64,000 bases of DNA from Rhizobiaceae bacterium (GCA_023953845.1 JAMLJC010000001.1:3172501-3236500); one strand, 5' to 3'. Shown: positions 1-9,200, numbered from the stretch's first letter. Made by a program: numbers and translations. The notes: a model not told the origin generated them from the letters alone.

Positions 1-78
1 AATGTCCTCCACCAGCGACTGGCCCGTACCCGGCCATTTCGAGAGCTTGATGGAATCGAGCGCAACCGTGAGGTTCAT
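1..78 (-). CDS. Peptide ABC transporter ATP-binding protein, N-terminal fragment
   Basis: Only the first 26 codons lie in the window. The start codon overlaps the stop of the upstream permease in an ATGA arrangement, the tight coupling usual in dpp/opp operons. The visible residues end in SLVEDI, a pattern that normally precedes the beta strand before the Walker A loop of ABC ATPases, but no Walker motif is visible here. The identity as the DppD-like ATPase therefore rests mainly on position behind two permeases and a binding protein, and is an inference. Confidence 0.6.
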   Translation of the reverse strand, partial: MNLTVALDSIKLSKWPGTGQSLVEDI

Positions 79-926
79 GCGCCACCTGCCGTTCGCGGAT
101 CGAATCTATCTCGCAACCCGTCGCCCAGGAGATTGAAGCCGAGTACCGCGACTGCTACGGTGAGGCCCGGCGCGATCGCCATCCACGGCGCCTGGCTAAG
201 ATAGGTCTGCGCGTCGGACAGCATGCGCCCCCAGGAGGGAGCAGGCGGTGCGAGACTGAGGCCGAGGAAGCTCAGACCGGCCTCGACCAGAATGGCGAGC
301 CCGACTTGTATCGTTGCCTGGATCGCCACGCCGCCGGCGATGTTGGGCAGGATATGATCGACGGTGATGCGGAAGCCGCCTTTGCCCGCGGCCTGAGCGG
401 CGAGGCAGAAGTCGTTCGCCCAGACCCTTTGGGCCAGCCCGCGCGAAACGCGGATGAAGACCGGCACATTGAACAGGGCAATCGCGATGATCGCCGTCTT
501 CGCACCCGAACCGATCAGCGCGGCGATCATGATCGCCGAAATCAGCGCGGGAAACGCGAAGACCACGTCCGCGAAACGCATGATGGCCTCTTCGACGAAG
601 CCGCGCCGTGCCGCCGCCGCAGTGCCGAGTGCAACGCCAACGATCATGCCGAACAGGACGGCGAGGATGGCGATCGACAGCGAATTCCAGGCGCCGAGCA
701 TGAGTTGCGAGAAGATGTCCCGCCCGAGCGCATCGGTGCCTGCAATGCCAGCCTCCAGCGGTGGCTTCAGCTTCATGGCGATCCGCATGCGCGTCGCTGG
801 AAAAGGCGTCCACACCAGCGACAGGAGCGCCATCGCCACCACGGCGGCGGTGATCGCTGCGCCCAGCACGAGCCGGACATGCCCTCCGAACCACGGGCGC
901 GCCGGAACGTCGGCCAGGGCACTCAT
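75..926 (-). CDS. ABC transporter permease, DppC/OppC family
   Basis: Inner-membrane permease, 283 residues, the normal size for DppC/OppC. A cytoplasmic N-terminus is followed by one hydrophobic segment (about residues 17-40) and then five more segments that form the binding-protein-dependent transport domain. The EAA-type loop that docks the ATPase is seen near residue 215 (VEAGLSFLGL). It overlaps the upstream permease gene by 4 bp (ATGA) and the downstream ATPase gene by 4 bp, so the three are almost certainly one translationally coupled operon. Substrate is probably a di/oligopeptide or related amide; the divergent amidase makes an amide-containing compound plausible. Confidence 0.9.
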   Translation of the reverse strand: MSALADVPARPWFGGHVRLVLGAAITAAVVAMALLSLVWTPFPATRMRIAMKLKPPLEAGIAGTDALGRDIFSQLMLGAWNSLSIAILAVLFGMIVGVALGTAAAARRGFVEEAIMRFADVVFAFPALISAIMIAALIGSGAKTAIIAIALFNVPVFIRVSRGLAQRVWANDFCLAAQAAGKGGFRITVDHILPNIAGGVAIQATIQVGLAILVEAGLSFLGLSLAPPAPSWGRMLSDAQTYLSQAPWMAIAPGLTVAVAVLGFNLLGDGLRDRFDPRTAGGA

Positions 927-1867
927 CGCCGCCCCCGCAGTCTGGGGTCAAGCCAGAGATAAGAGAGGTCTACGAGGAAATTCACCAGGATGACGAGACC
1001 GGCGAAGAACATGGCGACGCTGCGGATGACGACGAGATCGCGCTGCGACAGGGCCTGATAGGCGAGCCGCCCTATACCGGGCAGGTTGAACACGTTCTCG
1101 ACGAGAACCGCGCCGGCGATCAGGAACGAGAACTGCAGACCGATGATGGTCACGATAGGCACGAGCGCGTTGCGCACGGCGTGCCGCCAGAGGATACGGC
1201 CTTCGCCAAGGCCCTTGGCCTGAGCGGTCCGGATGAAATCCTCGCCGGAGACATCGAGCACCGCCGCGCGCGTCACGCGGGTGAGGATCGCCGCCTGCGG
1301 CAGCGCCAGGGCGATTGCCGGCAGAAGCAGCGATTTCAGCGCGGCGAGGGGGGCTGACCACCCAGGAAATCCGCCGGCCGAGAACCAGTTGAGCGATGTC
1401 GAGAACACCAGGATCAGGAGCAGGCCGAACCAGAAATCCGGCACCGCGATGCCGACCTGGGAGAACAGCGACGCCGCCCGGTCCGGCCCCTGCCGCCAGC
1501 GCGCGGCAGCCGCCACGCCGAGCGGCACGCCGATCGCCACCGCAATGGCCAGCGCCATCGCCGCCAGCGGCATGGTGACGACCAGCCGCTCGGCGATCAG
1601 GCCGCCGACCGGCACACCATAGGATGCCGACTGGCCGAGATCGCCGGTGAACGCGCCGGTGATCCAGGTGAAATAGCGGACATAGGCGGGCTGATCGAGG
1701 CCCAGTTGCGTTTCGAGCGCGGCGATGGTGTCGGGCCGCGCGGCGGTTCCGAGCAGGATCGCCGCGGCGTTGCCGGGAAGCAGATCCATGCTGGCGAAGA
1801 CGAGCAATGACGCGACGATCAAGGTAAGCCCGAATGAACCGAGCCGTCGCAGCAATATGGCTGGCAT
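923..1867 (-). CDS. ABC transporter permease, DppB/OppB family
   Basis: Inner-membrane permease of 314 residues when started at the ATG at 1867, which begins MPAILLRRLGS, the usual DppB N-terminus; a longer start at 1930 would add 21 residues that overlap a strong hairpin and look non-coding. TM1 (about 10-30) is followed by the LLPGNAA motif, the large periplasmic region and five further membrane segments with the EAA loop. It pairs with the DppC-type permease whose gene overlaps it by 4 bp. It lies 88 bp after the substrate-binding protein gene, with a hairpin in that gap. Confidence 0.9.
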   Translation of the reverse strand: MPAILLRRLGSFGLTLIVASLLVFASMDLLPGNAAAILLGTAARPDTIAALETQLGLDQPAYVRYFTWITGAFTGDLGQSASYGVPVGGLIAERLVVTMPLAAMALAIAVAIGVPLGVAAAARWRQGPDRAASLFSQVGIAVPDFWFGLLLILVFSTSLNWFSAGGFPGWSAPLAALKSLLLPAIALALPQAAILTRVTRAAVLDVSGEDFIRTAQAKGLGEGRILWRHAVRNALVPIVTIIGLQFSFLIAGAVLVENVFNLPGIGRLAYQALSQRDLVVIRSVAMFFAGLVILVNFLVDLSYLWLDPRLRGRR

Positions 1868-1911
1868 CAGAAGCGGTTCCGGGGCTGGCAGCAGCTTCGC
1901 ATGAAATGGAA

Positions 1912-1939
1912 TGTCCGCGCGTGGCCCCACGCGCGGACA
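1912..1939 (-). terminator. Intercistronic hairpin after the binding-protein gene
   Basis: A perfect inverted repeat with 13-bp arms (TGTCCGCGCGTGG and its complement) and a 2-nt centre lies between the binding-protein stop and the permease start. It has no T-run, so it is not a classical terminator. Such hairpins after binding-protein genes commonly stabilise the 3' end or partly attenuate transcription, so that the binding protein is made in excess of the permeases; that role is inferred here. Confidence 0.55.
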
Positions 1940-1954
1940 CGGTAGACCTGCCGG

Positions 1955-3448
1955 CTATTCGGCCCAGTAGGCGTCACGAACGTAGACCTGGGAGATCGGC
2001 TCGTTCTCCCAGAGGCCCTGGACCTTGGCGTCCCAGATATTAAGACGCGGCAGGTCGAAGAGGTAGAGAGCCGGCACTTCCTCGGCGAGGATTTTCTGCG
2101 CATCGCCGTAGAGTGCGCTGCGCTGCGCCTCGTCGGCGTTGACGGAAGCCTTGGCGATGAGGTCGTTGAACGCGTCGTTCTTGTACTGGAAGTAGTAGGT
2201 GGGACGCGAATAGATATCGATGTCCATTGGCTCCGCGTGGTCGACGATTGTCATGTCGAAATTGTGCTTGATGAAGACGTCGTCGATCCACTTGGCGGGG
2301 AACTCGCTCGCCTCGATGTTCATGGTGATGCCGACTTCGCCAAGCAGAGCCTGCAAGACTTCGCAGGCGCGCGTCGTGTAGCTCATCTGCGGGCACTTCA
2401 TGCTGACGGTGAACCCGTCGGGATAACCTGCTTCCGTCAGCATCTGCTTCGCCTTTTCCGGGTCGTAGGGCCAGGTGCCGGTGAGGTCGATATAGCCCGG
2501 ATCGGTCGGCGCGAAATGGCTGCCTATGGGGACGCCGTAACCGGAGAACGCGCCCTCGATTACGGCCTGGCGGTCGATAGCGCTCATCATCGCCTGGCGC
2601 ACTTTCACATTGTCCAGCGGCGCCTTGGAGTTGTTAAATCCAGCGACAAGTTTGCGGGGCGTTGCGCCGATGACGGTCTTGAAGCGTGCGTCCTGCTCGA
2701 ACTCGCCGAACAGTTCCGGTGCGGTGAAGTTCGGGAAGCCGTCGATGTCGCCGGCGCGCAGCGCCGCGGCCTGAGCGGGAGCGTCGCCGATGAAGCGGAA
2801 CGTCACGGCTGACAGCTTCGGCACCCCCTTGTCCCAGTACTCTTCGTTCTTGACCAGGTCCACGCGGTTGCCACGCTGCCAGGACTTGAACTTGAAGGGT
2901 CCGGTACCGACCGGTTCCGTCTTGTTCGTCTCGACCGTCTTGGGGTCGATCATCACCGCATCGCCCCATCCAAGATGATAGACGAACAGGCCCGTCGGCT
3001 GCTTGAGCTTGACGACCGCGGTAAGCGGATCGGGCGTTTCAACGTTCTCGATCGGCTCGAAGAACTGCTTCTGCGCATTTGTGGAATCGGGAGCCCGAGC
3101 GCGGTCGAGCGAGAATTTCACGATCGAGGAATCGAAGGCCGTGCCGTTGTGGAACTTGACGTCCGGGCGAAGCTTGAACGTGTAGGTAAGGCCGTCGTCG
3201 GAGACCGTCCATTCGGTTGCGAGCAGCGGCTTGATCTTGCCGTCCTTGTCGATCGTGACGAGACCCTCGTAGACGTTGCCCCATGTCACCTCGCGAATGG
3301 CGACGGGTGCGGAGATCGTCGGGTCAAGCCCGGTCGGCTCGATCGGAAGCCCGAGCGTCAGCGTGTCCTTTGCGGACGACAGCGCGACACTCGACAAGAG
3401 TGCAAGCGCGGTCACCGCCGATTTGATACCTATCCGCAGTCCTAGCAT
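1955..3448 (-). CDS. Periplasmic peptide-type ABC substrate-binding protein (SBP_bac_5)
   Basis: Exported solute-binding protein of 497 residues, typical of the DppA/OppA family. A signal peptide is visible (basic MLGLRIGIK, hydrophobic core to about residue 24, cleavage near SSAKD). The mature part starts with a typical first strand (TLTLGLPIEPTGLDP) and carries the family block around residues 75-110 with the KFHNGT motif. It would deliver its ligand to the two permeases encoded downstream. It is the first gene of the leftward operon and is divergent from the amidase gene, the two sharing a 219-bp promoter region. Ligand specificity cannot be read from the sequence. Confidence 0.92.
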   Translation of the reverse strand: MLGLRIGIKSAVTALALLSSVALSSAKDTLTLGLPIEPTGLDPTISAPVAIREVTWGNVYEGLVTIDKDGKIKPLLATEWTVSDDGLTYTFKLRPDVKFHNGTAFDSSIVKFSLDRARAPDSTNAQKQFFEPIENVETPDPLTAVVKLKQPTGLFVYHLGWGDAVMIDPKTVETNKTEPVGTGPFKFKSWQRGNRVDLVKNEEYWDKGVPKLSAVTFRFIGDAPAQAAALRAGDIDGFPNFTAPELFGEFEQDARFKTVIGATPRKLVAGFNNSKAPLDNVKVRQAMMSAIDRQAVIEGAFSGYGVPIGSHFAPTDPGYIDLTGTWPYDPEKAKQMLTEAGYPDGFTVSMKCPQMSYTTRACEVLQALLGEVGITMNIEASEFPAKWIDDVFIKHNFDMTIVDHAEPMDIDIYSRPTYYFQYKNDAFNDLIAKASVNADEAQRSALYGDAQKILAEEVPALYLFDLPRLNIWDAKVQGLWENEPISQVYVRDAYWAE

Positions 3449-3667
3449 GAATTTCTGTCCTCTCTGACGGTCACCTGGATTGGCTGAAACGGCGAGCTTT
3501 CGGCGTCTTGCCGAAGTCCGTCTGCTGCGGCCGCTCGTTCAAACCATACCCAAGCGTAAGAGGCCGTCATCAAAGTTGTCAAATTATTTTATTGCTTTGG
3601 GCAGACTGTAATGAAATTAATGAAAAGGCCGTCGAGCCCGGAGAGTTCGACCAAGCGAGGGGAAGGC
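3449..3667. promoter_or_regulatory. Divergent promoter region, ABC operon / amidase operon
   Basis: 219 bp between two divergent starts. It contains an AT-rich island (about 3570-3625) unlike the surrounding GC-rich DNA, where at least the rightward promoter probably lies. No convincing -35/-10 pair could be fixed. The ribosome site GAGGGGAAGG lies just before the ATG at 3668 and decides that start over the ATG at 3611. Confidence 0.4.
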
Positions 3668-5062
3668 ATGAGCGCACTGCATTACTGGTCGATTGAACAG
3701 CTCTCCGAAGCGATACGGACAGGCGAGATTTCGCCCGTCGAGATAGTCCGCACCATGCTCGACCGCATCGAAGTGCATGACGGTCGCCTGCACTCCTACA
3801 TCACCGTCATGCGCGAGCAGGCTCTGGCCCGCGCGCGGATCGCGGAAGACGAACTCTCACGTGGCCTGTGGCGCGGGCCTCTTCACGGCGTGCCGCTCGC
3901 CGTGAAGGATCTCTTCGCCACCCGCGATGCAGTGACCACCGCGGGCATGAGCATCTACAAGGATCATGTTCCCCAATATGACGCGACAGTCGTTAAGCGG
4001 CTCTATGCCGCCGGCGCGATCCTGCTCGGCAAGTTGACATTGACCGAAGGCGCCTACACCAATAACCATCCGATCTTCCCCGTGCCGCTGAACCCGTGGA
4101 ACGAGGATTATTGGGCCGGCACATCGTCGAACGGGTCCGGGGTCGCGACTGCCGCTGGCCTGACCTACGGAGCACTTTCGACCGACACGGGCGGCTCTAT
4201 CCGCTTCCCGTCGGCATGCAATAACGTGACAGGTATCAAGCCGACCTGGGGGCGGGTCAGCCGCTACGGCTGTTTTACGCTCTCGCATTCGCTCGACCAT
4301 GTCGGCCCGTTCGCCCGCAGCGCCGCGGATGCAGCCCTCATCCTGCAGGCGATCGCTGGTCCGGACGATCGCGATCCGACAGCGCTTCGCGCCGACGTGC
4401 CCAACTATCGCGAGGCCGCGAAACGAGGCCTGAGCGGCCTGCGCATCGGTTTTGACGAAAGCTTCGTGTCGACGCGCACTCATCCGGAAGTTGTCGCAGC
4501 GGTCGAGGCAGCACGTTCGGTCCTCGCATCTCTCGGCGCGCGCATCCGCCCCGTCTCGTTTCCTTCGCCCTACGAGGCGCTGCGCGGCTGGTTCCACATC
4601 TGTGGATCGGAAACCGCCAAGGTGCACGCCGAAACCTACCCCTCCCGCGCTCAAGACTACCACTCGGGCATGGCTGGCCTGATCGAACATGGCCGTACCG
4701 TCTCCGGCGAGACAGTCGCAAAGGCATGGGTCGACCGCCTCGAATTCTCCGGCCAACTGGCGGCAGCATTCGAGGATGTCGACCTGATGCTGATCCCGAC
4801 CATGACGACGCCCACTCCGACCCTGCCAGAACTCGAAGCGTTCGGCGCCGATGACGACGTGCTGCTGCAAATGATCCGCTACACCGCCCCGTTCGATCTG
4901 GCGGGCAACCCGACCATCGTGCTGCCCGCGGGCTTCTCCTCCGCGAATGTACCGATCTCGTTGCAACTCGTTGGCAAGCACGTCCGCGAGGACCTGCTGG
5001 TCAACGCCGGCATCGGTTTCCAGAGCGCGACCGACTGGCACCTGCGCCGCCCGTTCGAGTGA
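3668..5062 (+). CDS. Amidase-signature family amidohydrolase (GatA-like)
   Basis: Cytosolic hydrolase of C-N amide bonds, 464 residues from the ATG at 3668, chosen for its strong Shine-Dalgarno. The Ser-cisSer-Lys triad is visible: Lys80 (AVKDLF), cis-Ser153 in GTSSNGSG and nucleophile Ser177 in DTGGSIR, with the family's exact 24-residue spacing between the serines. No GatB or GatC is nearby, so it is more likely a catabolic amidase than part of the Glu-tRNA(Gln) amidotransferase. Facing an amide/peptide ABC importer and followed by an ACT-like protein and a dehydrogenase, it probably opens a small catabolic operon. Actual substrate unknown. Confidence 0.9.
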   Translation: MSALHYWSIEQLSEAIRTGEISPVEIVRTMLDRIEVHDGRLHSYITVMREQALARARIAEDELSRGLWRGPLHGVPLAVKDLFATRDAVTTAGMSIYKDHVPQYDATVVKRLYAAGAILLGKLTLTEGAYTNNHPIFPVPLNPWNEDYWAGTSSNGSGVATAAGLTYGALSTDTGGSIRFPSACNNVTGIKPTWGRVSRYGCFTLSHSLDHVGPFARSAADAALILQAIAGPDDRDPTALRADVPNYREAAKRGLSGLRIGFDESFVSTRTHPEVVAAVEAARSVLASLGARIRPVSFPSPYEALRGWFHICGSETAKVHAETYPSRAQDYHSGMAGLIEHGRTVSGETVAKAWVDRLEFSGQLAAAFEDVDLMLIPTMTTPTPTLPELEAFGADDDVLLQMIRYTAPFDLAGNPTIVLPAGFSSANVPISLQLVGKHVREDLLVNAGIGFQSATDWHLRRPFE

Positions 5063-5067
5063 GGCGC

Positions 5068-5337
5068 ATGGAGGAAGACGCGCGTTCCAACCGGCCGGCT
5101 GCCTTGCCTGCCGAACTGTGCTTTGACATCCGCGGCGCCGATCTGTTCGACGTGCTGTGCCGAACGCTCGATCAGGTCCGTCGCATGGGCATCCGGCTCA
5201 ACTCGGTCTCGGCGGCAGCCGAGACTGAGAGCATCGAGCTTCGGGTCTTCGAACCTGAACGACAATTGTCGCAGACGTTGGCCGAGCGCATCGGCCAGAT
5301 GAGCAGCGTGACATCGGTCGCTATTCGTACCGCCTGA
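5068..5337 (+). CDS. Small ACT-domain-like protein
   Basis: An 89-residue protein (92 if the GTG at 5059, which overlaps the amidase stop, is used). The body alternates strand-helix-strand-strand-helix-strand in the ACT order, starting at LCFDIRGADLFDVLCRTLDQVRRMGI and ending SVTSVAIRTA, reminiscent of the small regulatory subunit of acetolactate synthase II. Its overlap with the amidase gene suggests it works with that enzyme, perhaps as a ligand-binding regulatory partner; this is inference and the ACT call needs a profile search. Confidence 0.55.
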   Translation: MEEDARSNRPAALPAELCFDIRGADLFDVLCRTLDQVRRMGIRLNSVSAAAETESIELRVFEPERQLSQTLAERIGQMSSVTSVAIRTA

Positions 5338-5358
5338 CAATCTTCGCGAGGACAGATA

Positions 5359-5433
5359 GTGGCAAAGCTCTTTCTGCTGGGTGGCCACGACATGGACGAC
5401 AAAATCGCCGAGAAGTTCATCGCATTCGCATGA
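5359..5433 (+). pseudogene. Fragment of an S51/cyanophycinase-like peptidase gene
   Basis: A GTG-initiated 24-codon frame with a good upstream GAGGACAG ribosome site reads VAKLFLLGGHDMDD..., which resembles the first strand and nucleotide-elbow-like start of S51/cyanophycinase-type glutamine-amidotransferase-like proteins. It stops at TGA and nothing recognisable continues in any frame up to the next gene, so it looks like the leftover 5' end of a deleted gene. Low certainty because the fragment is so short. Confidence 0.35.
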
Positions 5434-5518
5434 CGAGTGCAGACAAGCATCGGCGTCTGGCTTGATCCGCTTCCGGCCGGACTGCCGGGCCAGACCCTCT
5501 CACAACGGGACAAGATAT

Positions 5519-6406
5519 ATGGCGCAGCGTATTGGGATGATCGGCATAGGCCTGATGGGCCATGGGATCGCCAGGAACATCGTCGGCAAAGGTTGGAGCT
5601 TCGGCTATCTGCGGCATCCCGGAAATCAGCCGACGGACGATCTCGATGCCGCCGGGACGCGCTCCTTTGAAACGGCACAAGAGTTGGCGGCCGGCTCTGA
5701 CATCATATTACTGTGCGTCAGCGGCACGCCTCAGGTCGAGGATGTCCTGCTGGGGTCAGGCGACGTGCTCCGGCTGCTGCGCCCGGGAATGGTCGTCGTC
5801 GACTGCTCGACCGCGAACCCGACCTCGACTGTCAAACTCGCTGCCGCAGTGGCGGAGAAGGGTGCGTCGTTCGTGGATGCGGCCATGACCCGAACCCCGA
5901 AAGAAGCGGAGGAAGGACGGCTCAATCTTCTGGTAGGCGGAGAACCAGAAGTGGTGCAGTCGGTGATGCCGCTTCTCTCGGCCTTCGCTGAGAACATCTT
6001 CCAGGCGGGCGGCGTCGGTGCCGGCCATCAGTTGAAGCTGCTGCACAACTACGTCTCTCTGGGCTCCGTGATGTTGGTTGCCGAGGCGATCGCCTGTGCG
6101 AGCAAGGGCGGGGTCTCGATGAATGCGCTGGTCGAATGTCTGGCCAAAGGTGGCGGCGGCGGCGTCGCGCTCGAACGTCTCATGCCGTACGTGACGGATG
6201 GTGAAACGGGGCAGCTGAAATTCACGATCGCGAATGCAGCCAAGGACCTTTTCTACTACCGGCAGTTGGCGGAGTATCTCGGCGCCGCAGACATGGTTGC
6301 AGCCGGGGTAGGGGATACGCTGGACCGTCTCGTGCAGTCCGGCAAAGGTAGCGCTTTTGTACCCGAAGCGATCGCTTTCTTGCAGACAACCAACTTCGCA
6401 GACTGA
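5519..6406 (+). CDS. NAD(P)-dependent 3-hydroxyisobutyrate dehydrogenase family oxidoreductase
   Basis: Beta-hydroxyacid dehydrogenase of 295 residues. The start at 5519 is chosen because it opens with the Rossmann glycine motif MIGIGLMGHGIA (residues 7-18); longer starts add unrelated residues. The substrate-binding motif (DAAMTRTPKEAEEG near residue 120) and the catalytic lysine region (GHQLKLLHNY, Lys near residue 172) match the family. It would oxidise a beta-hydroxyacid to the semialdehyde using NAD(P)+. It closes the rightward catabolic group behind the amidase. The family covers tartronate semialdehyde, glyoxylate and hydroxyisobutyrate enzymes and these cannot be separated by eye. Confidence 0.85.
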   Translation: MAQRIGMIGIGLMGHGIARNIVGKGWSFGYLRHPGNQPTDDLDAAGTRSFETAQELAAGSDIILLCVSGTPQVEDVLLGSGDVLRLLRPGMVVVDCSTANPTSTVKLAAAVAEKGASFVDAAMTRTPKEAEEGRLNLLVGGEPEVVQSVMPLLSAFAENIFQAGGVGAGHQLKLLHNYVSLGSVMLVAEAIACASKGGVSMNALVECLAKGGGGGVALERLMPYVTDGETGQLKFTIANAAKDLFYYRQLAEYLGAADMVAAGVGDTLDRLVQSGKGSAFVPEAIAFLQTTNFAD

Positions 6407-6519
6407 TCCCCGGCAACGCTGGGCATCTATCGCATCGTAGGCTGCCCAATAGGGAGGTCCACACCGAGACCGCGAATGGGATAACGCTGCTCCGAAGTGA
6501 GTAGCGGCGCAATCTGTGA

Positions 6520-7664
6520 GCTCGGACCTGCATGTTGTCGAAACAACAGGCTGCGGCGACGTGCTCTTGGGTGATCTCGCCGGAGTGAGTCACCCCATGC
6601 TCATCGAGGATGCCGCGAAAAATCCCCACCAGCACCCGAACGTCAGACGCGGTATCCTCTTCCCACTCATTCTTCTTGTTCGAGATGAGATTTTCGAGTT
6701 CTGCGTCGAAACCCGATAGCGGAAGGTCCTTCCGCGCTGTCTTTGGCTTGGCGGGATTTGCTTGGGGCACCGGCTGCTCGACGATCGCCGGCTCCGCGTG
6801 AGTGACCGCAGGCTGTGGCGGTAGAGTTGGCTCCGGCGCCGCTTGCGGTCTCGCCTCGGCTTCTGCCCAGAGAATCGCCGGGGGCAGAGGCGGCAATCCG
6901 GCGCTGGCGAGAATTGATTGACGTTCCGACGGACGTTCTCCGGTCAGCTTCGGCTTTCTCGTGTCTTCCGCCGAAGCGAGCAGCGTATCCGCCCGTGCGC
7001 GAAAAATCTCCTCGATCGCTGCGTCCCGGCCCAGCGGCGTGTCTTCCAGTTCCACCTGCGCCATGCGGTGCAGGACGTCTCGAAGAAACGAGCTGCGCGT
7101 CACGCCCTTCCTGTCCGAACTGGTGATCTCGCGTTCGGCCCGATAGGTCGCTTCGATGAAGGGGAGGTCGTCCGCCTGCGCGCCTGCCTCGATCAGAGCC
7201 TCTCGCGTCTCGCTGCCCTCGTCGAAGGAAACGTCCTCTCCCGACCCGAACGTGTGCAGGAGACGGTAGGCCCAGCCGACCTGCCGGTCTGCCTCGCGGT
7301 GTTCCGGATCGCGCAGTGTGCCCGTCCGTTTCGCAGACAGATCCAGCGCCTCGATTTCGGCGCGCATCGCTTCGGCTTCGAGCGCGAAGATTTTAGCGAG
7401 CTGTTCCTTTGTCGCCATCCTGGCCTTCGGCACCATTTCCAGTTCGAGCAGCATGGCGTTCAGACGCCGTGCCACGAGAGAAGCCTTCTTACGGTCCGAC
7501 AGCCTAAGGCTCAGTGAAAGCCTTGCATTTGTTCTCGTACCCTTGAAGCCGACCGGGACGCGCGCCCGCCAGTAGAAGATCGGTCCCCTGAGGACGAGAT
7601 TTTCGACTTGGTGCCTTCGCAATCCCATCCGCCCGTGCTCCGTCGGCCCCGAGCGGATGGACAC
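6520..7664 (-). pseudogene. Truncated tyrosine recombinase (tRNA-Gln-associated integrase)
   Basis: The N-terminal region (MGLRRHQVENLVLRG...YWRARVP, from the ATG at 7628) matches the DUF6538-type N-terminal domain of phage/island integrases in rhizobia, followed by the charged linker and start of the core-binding domain. Similarity ends near 6520. The remaining frame to 6222 is arginine/serine-rich and runs into the antisense of the dehydrogenase gene, so the catalytic domain with the R-H-R-Y residues is absent. It lies 112 bp from the 3' end of tRNA-Gln on the same strand, the classic place for an integrase of a tRNA-inserted element. Confidence 0.7.
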
Positions 7665-7775
7665 CAGCTCTGGGCATCAGTTGTGGGCACCACTTGCGGA
7701 AGGCCGATTCGAGGCAAAACGCGCCTAGTCGGAAGGGCCGAAAGTCCAATGATTTCAATGGCTTAAGAGATAGTC

Positions 7776-7849
7776 TGGCTGGGGAACCTGGATTCGAACC
7801 AGGACTAACGGAGTCAGAGTCCGTGGGTCTACCGTTAACCTATTCCCCA
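7776..7849 (-). tRNA. tRNA-Gln(CUG)
   Basis: A 74-nt cloverleaf including an encoded CCA. The acceptor arms TGGGGAA/TTCCCCA pair, the anticodon loop carries CTG, and the T-arm contains GGTTCGAATCC. Its 3' end faces the truncated integrase gene, so it was probably an integration site. The second attachment repeat is not in the window. Confidence 0.95.
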
Positions 7850-7993
7850 ACGCGCTGCCGTGCTCGGCAGCCAGCCGACATCAGCGGCTCGCCTTCTAGC
7901 CGCTAGCGGAAAATAGTCAAGCCTGATGGTGGTTCAAGGGCGCTGCAATCGTCCCGGTGCCGTTGTCGCACCGCGAACTGTCGCGCCAGCCGC

Positions 7994-8962
7994 TCACTTG
8001 GTCTCGCTTCCCGGACCGACCGGCAGCGGCCGCGCCCAGCGCGTGGTGAGTTGAGAGCGCTCGAAGACGACGACCAGGATGATCGACACGAACAGGGGGA
8101 TCAGCAGATAGAGCAGGCGGAAGACCAGCAGTGCTGCAAGCACATGCACCTCGTCCATCTCCGGCAGGCCCTTGATGAAGACCACTTCCAGGACGCCGAG
8201 GCCGCCCGGCGCATGCGAAAGTTGCGCGACGGTGAAGGATGCCACGAAAACCGCCGCCACGGTGAGGAAGCCGGGATTTCCCGCCGCTGGCAGCGCGAAG
8301 TAGATGATTGTCGCGGCCGCCAGAATTTCGAACGGTCCGATGGTGAGTTGCCGGAAGACGATCGGAAGGCGGGGATATTCGAACTGGAAGCCAGCGATCC
8401 GGAACGGCTTGAACTGCAGCCAACTGCCGAAGACATAAACTGCGATGACGAGCAGCAGCCCGGCGCCAAGGGCCAGCCCCATCCAGGCTGGAAGATCCGG
8501 CTGGATGCGCTCGACGACGGCAGGTTGCAGCACCAGCAGCAATCCGCCGAGCATCACGGTCGCCAGCGCGAATGTCAGGGAGCAGAGCGCCACGAGCACG
8601 CCGACGTCCTGCGGGGTCAGGCCCCTGGTGGAATAGGCGCGGTAGCGGATGACGGCGCCGGAGATCACCGATCCCCCGATATTGTGCGCCAGCGCGTAAG
8701 TGGAGAAGGAACAGGCGGCAACGAAGAGCCAGTTCACATGCTTGCCGATATGACGGAGCGCGATGCGGTCATAGCCCGCCAGCGCGGCATAGGCGGCGAT
8801 TGCCGCGAGCGTCGCCAGAAGCCATTGCCGCCAGGAAATCGCGGCGAGGCCGTCTCCGAGTTCATGCAGTGAAATGCCGCGCAGTTCGTCGACCAGCAGC
8901 CAAATCGAGAACGCGACGGCGGCGAGACCGATGACCGGCCAGATCCAGTCCTTCCACTTCAT
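7994..8962 (-). CDS. Lysylphosphatidylglycerol synthase transmembrane-domain (UPF0104/YbhN-like) protein
   Basis: Integral membrane protein of 322 residues with about eight hydrophobic segments. The family motif region is visible at YALAHNIGGSVISGAVIRYRAY (about residues 90-112), and a second conserved patch SHAPGGLGVLE lies near residue 246. Unlike full MprF it has no cytosolic aminoacyl-lysine transferase domain, so it is probably a flippase-like or hopanoid/lipid-related membrane protein rather than a synthase. It is transcribed divergently from ppx. Confidence 0.85.
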   Translation of the reverse strand: MKWKDWIWPVIGLAAVAFSIWLLVDELRGISLHELGDGLAAISWRQWLLATLAAIAAYAALAGYDRIALRHIGKHVNWLFVAACSFSTYALAHNIGGSVISGAVIRYRAYSTRGLTPQDVGVLVALCSLTFALATVMLGGLLLVLQPAVVERIQPDLPAWMGLALGAGLLLVIAVYVFGSWLQFKPFRIAGFQFEYPRLPIVFRQLTIGPFEILAAATIIYFALPAAGNPGFLTVAAVFVASFTVAQLSHAPGGLGVLEVVFIKGLPEMDEVHVLAALLVFRLLYLLIPLFVSIILVVVFERSQLTTRWARPLPVGPGSETK

Positions 8963-9200
8963 GCGCCGTGCGCCATTCGATGTCCTTTCATGCGGTTGCG
9001 GCGATCTGTTGCCGGCTCGTCTCAGGAATGCCTCAACACGGGCACCCGTTCAACCGCTCCGAAGGTCGATCACGCGATTGCGAGAATCCGCGTCGCGCCT
9101 CTTGGTGAAAGAGTGAGCTGCTGTTACTGTCTCCTCAACGAAGAGATTGGTGTGCCTGCTGCGTCCCTTGGGCTCGCGCGGCGCCCGAAAGGATAGCAAG
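8963..9200. promoter_or_regulatory. Divergent intergenic region upstream of ppx
   Basis: 238 bp between the divergent membrane-protein gene and ppx. It presumably holds both promoters. No operator-like repeat, small gene or RNA structure was recognised. Confidence 0.3.

Noticed and set aside
2802..2815. GGCTGACAGC half of the late dyad in the binding-protein gene
   Set aside because: Only one arm is present and there is no promoter context; chance match.
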